A stretch of DNA of 64,000 nt, taken from assembly GCF_900291955.1 (NCBI RefSeq), contig NZ_OLMR01000002.1, positions 248,001 to 312,000 on the forward strand. The letters are read 5' to 3'. Positions 63,908-64,000 of the stretch are shown in pieces. The notes under the pieces were generated by a model. The model was not told the DNA's origin, made no database searches, and saw only the letters and a program-made list of their open reading frames with translations. The stretch is from Pseudoruminococcus massiliensis. Its GTDB lineage: Bacteria > Bacillota > Clostridia > Oscillospirales > Acutalibacteraceae. The translations under genes and the position numbers were made by a program. Every line of letters begins with the position of its first letter. The stretch's first letter is position 1.

Positions 63908-64000
63908 ATGGATTTATGGTTGGCGATTGTACTTATTATAGTTTTTGCTGTAATAGCCGGCATAGTAGCTTTTTACGCCGGAATAAACTATCGTAAAAAG
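63908..64000 (+). CDS. rny: Ribonuclease Y, N-terminus only (3' end outside window)
   Basis: 31 codons: a membrane helix (about 4-22, LAIVLIIVFAVIAGIVAFYA) ending in AGINYRKK. The short N-terminal anchor followed by Y-R-K-K matches clostridial RNase Y, a membrane-bound endonuclease that starts mRNA decay. A perfect AGGAGGTG lies 9 nt upstream. The KH and HD domains are beyond the window, so identity rests on this short piece. Confidence 0.6.
   Translation, partial: MDLWLAIVLIIVFAVIAGIVAFYAGINYRKK

Overview
The window is a low-GC, gene-dense stretch of a Gram-positive Clostridia-type chromosome. AT-rich intergenic DNA, strong GGAGG ribosome sites, sigma-A promoters of the TTGACA-N17-TATAAT type, a GlgC/GlgD two-subunit ADP-glucose pyrophosphorylase and sporulation genes (spoIIID, gpr, ytaF) all fit Oscillospiraceae/Ruminococcaceae. 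That placement is an inference; no rRNA or other marker here settles it. I see no tRNA, rRNA, insertion sequence, prophage or CRISPR array.

Layout. Positions 1-2461 (minus) hold an unbroken frame joining 4-alpha-glucanotransferase (MalQ) to the start of glycogen phosphorylase (GlgP). Positions 2.9-13.2 kb are mixed housekeeping: a HAD phosphatase, a membrane acyltransferase, a two-component pair, spoIIID-aguB, two lipoproteins, a zinc carboxypeptidase, the germination protease gpr, a block of palindromes, and an orphan solute-binding lipoprotein. Positions 13.4-19.9 kb (minus) are glgB-glgC-glgD-glgA; glgB carries a 224-residue Lys/Ala/Glu tail built from 69-bp repeats. Positions 20.4-26.7 kb (plus) are a compact run: response regulator, histidine kinase, HtrA protease, RecQ, Ogt and an ASCH protein. 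Then come a DUF368 membrane protein, minD-mgsA, a decayed type I toxin-antitoxin cassette and hisS.

Positions 31.5-56.2 kb are the centrepiece: about 25 kb on the minus strand behind one good promoter. It begins with a Tad (type IVc) pilus machine: tadZ, tadA, tadB, tadC, Flp-type pilin, prepilin peptidase, a WG-repeat protein, an LRR lipoprotein, two TadE-like proteins and a 900-residue TadG/DUF5702-like protein. It continues with an FHA protein, a PP2C phosphatase and a transmembrane Ser/Thr kinase, and ends in two small membrane proteins and a 2599-residue membrane-anchored Ig-repeat surface protein. Two of the proteins carry repeated [DE]-T-x-V-L motifs that could be phosphothreonine sites for the FHA domain. 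This suggests a phospho-regulated pilus and adhesin system.

Positions 56.4-62.3 kb (minus) are a maltodextrin uptake operon (binding protein, two permeases, secreted GH13 alpha-amylase lipoprotein) without its own ATPase. The window ends with ytaF and the first 31 codons of a probable RNase Y gene, preceded by a strong promoter and a long leader. Metabolically, the amylase and transporter bring in alpha-glucans, MalQ-GlgP breaks down glucan, and GlgBCDA stores it as glycogen.
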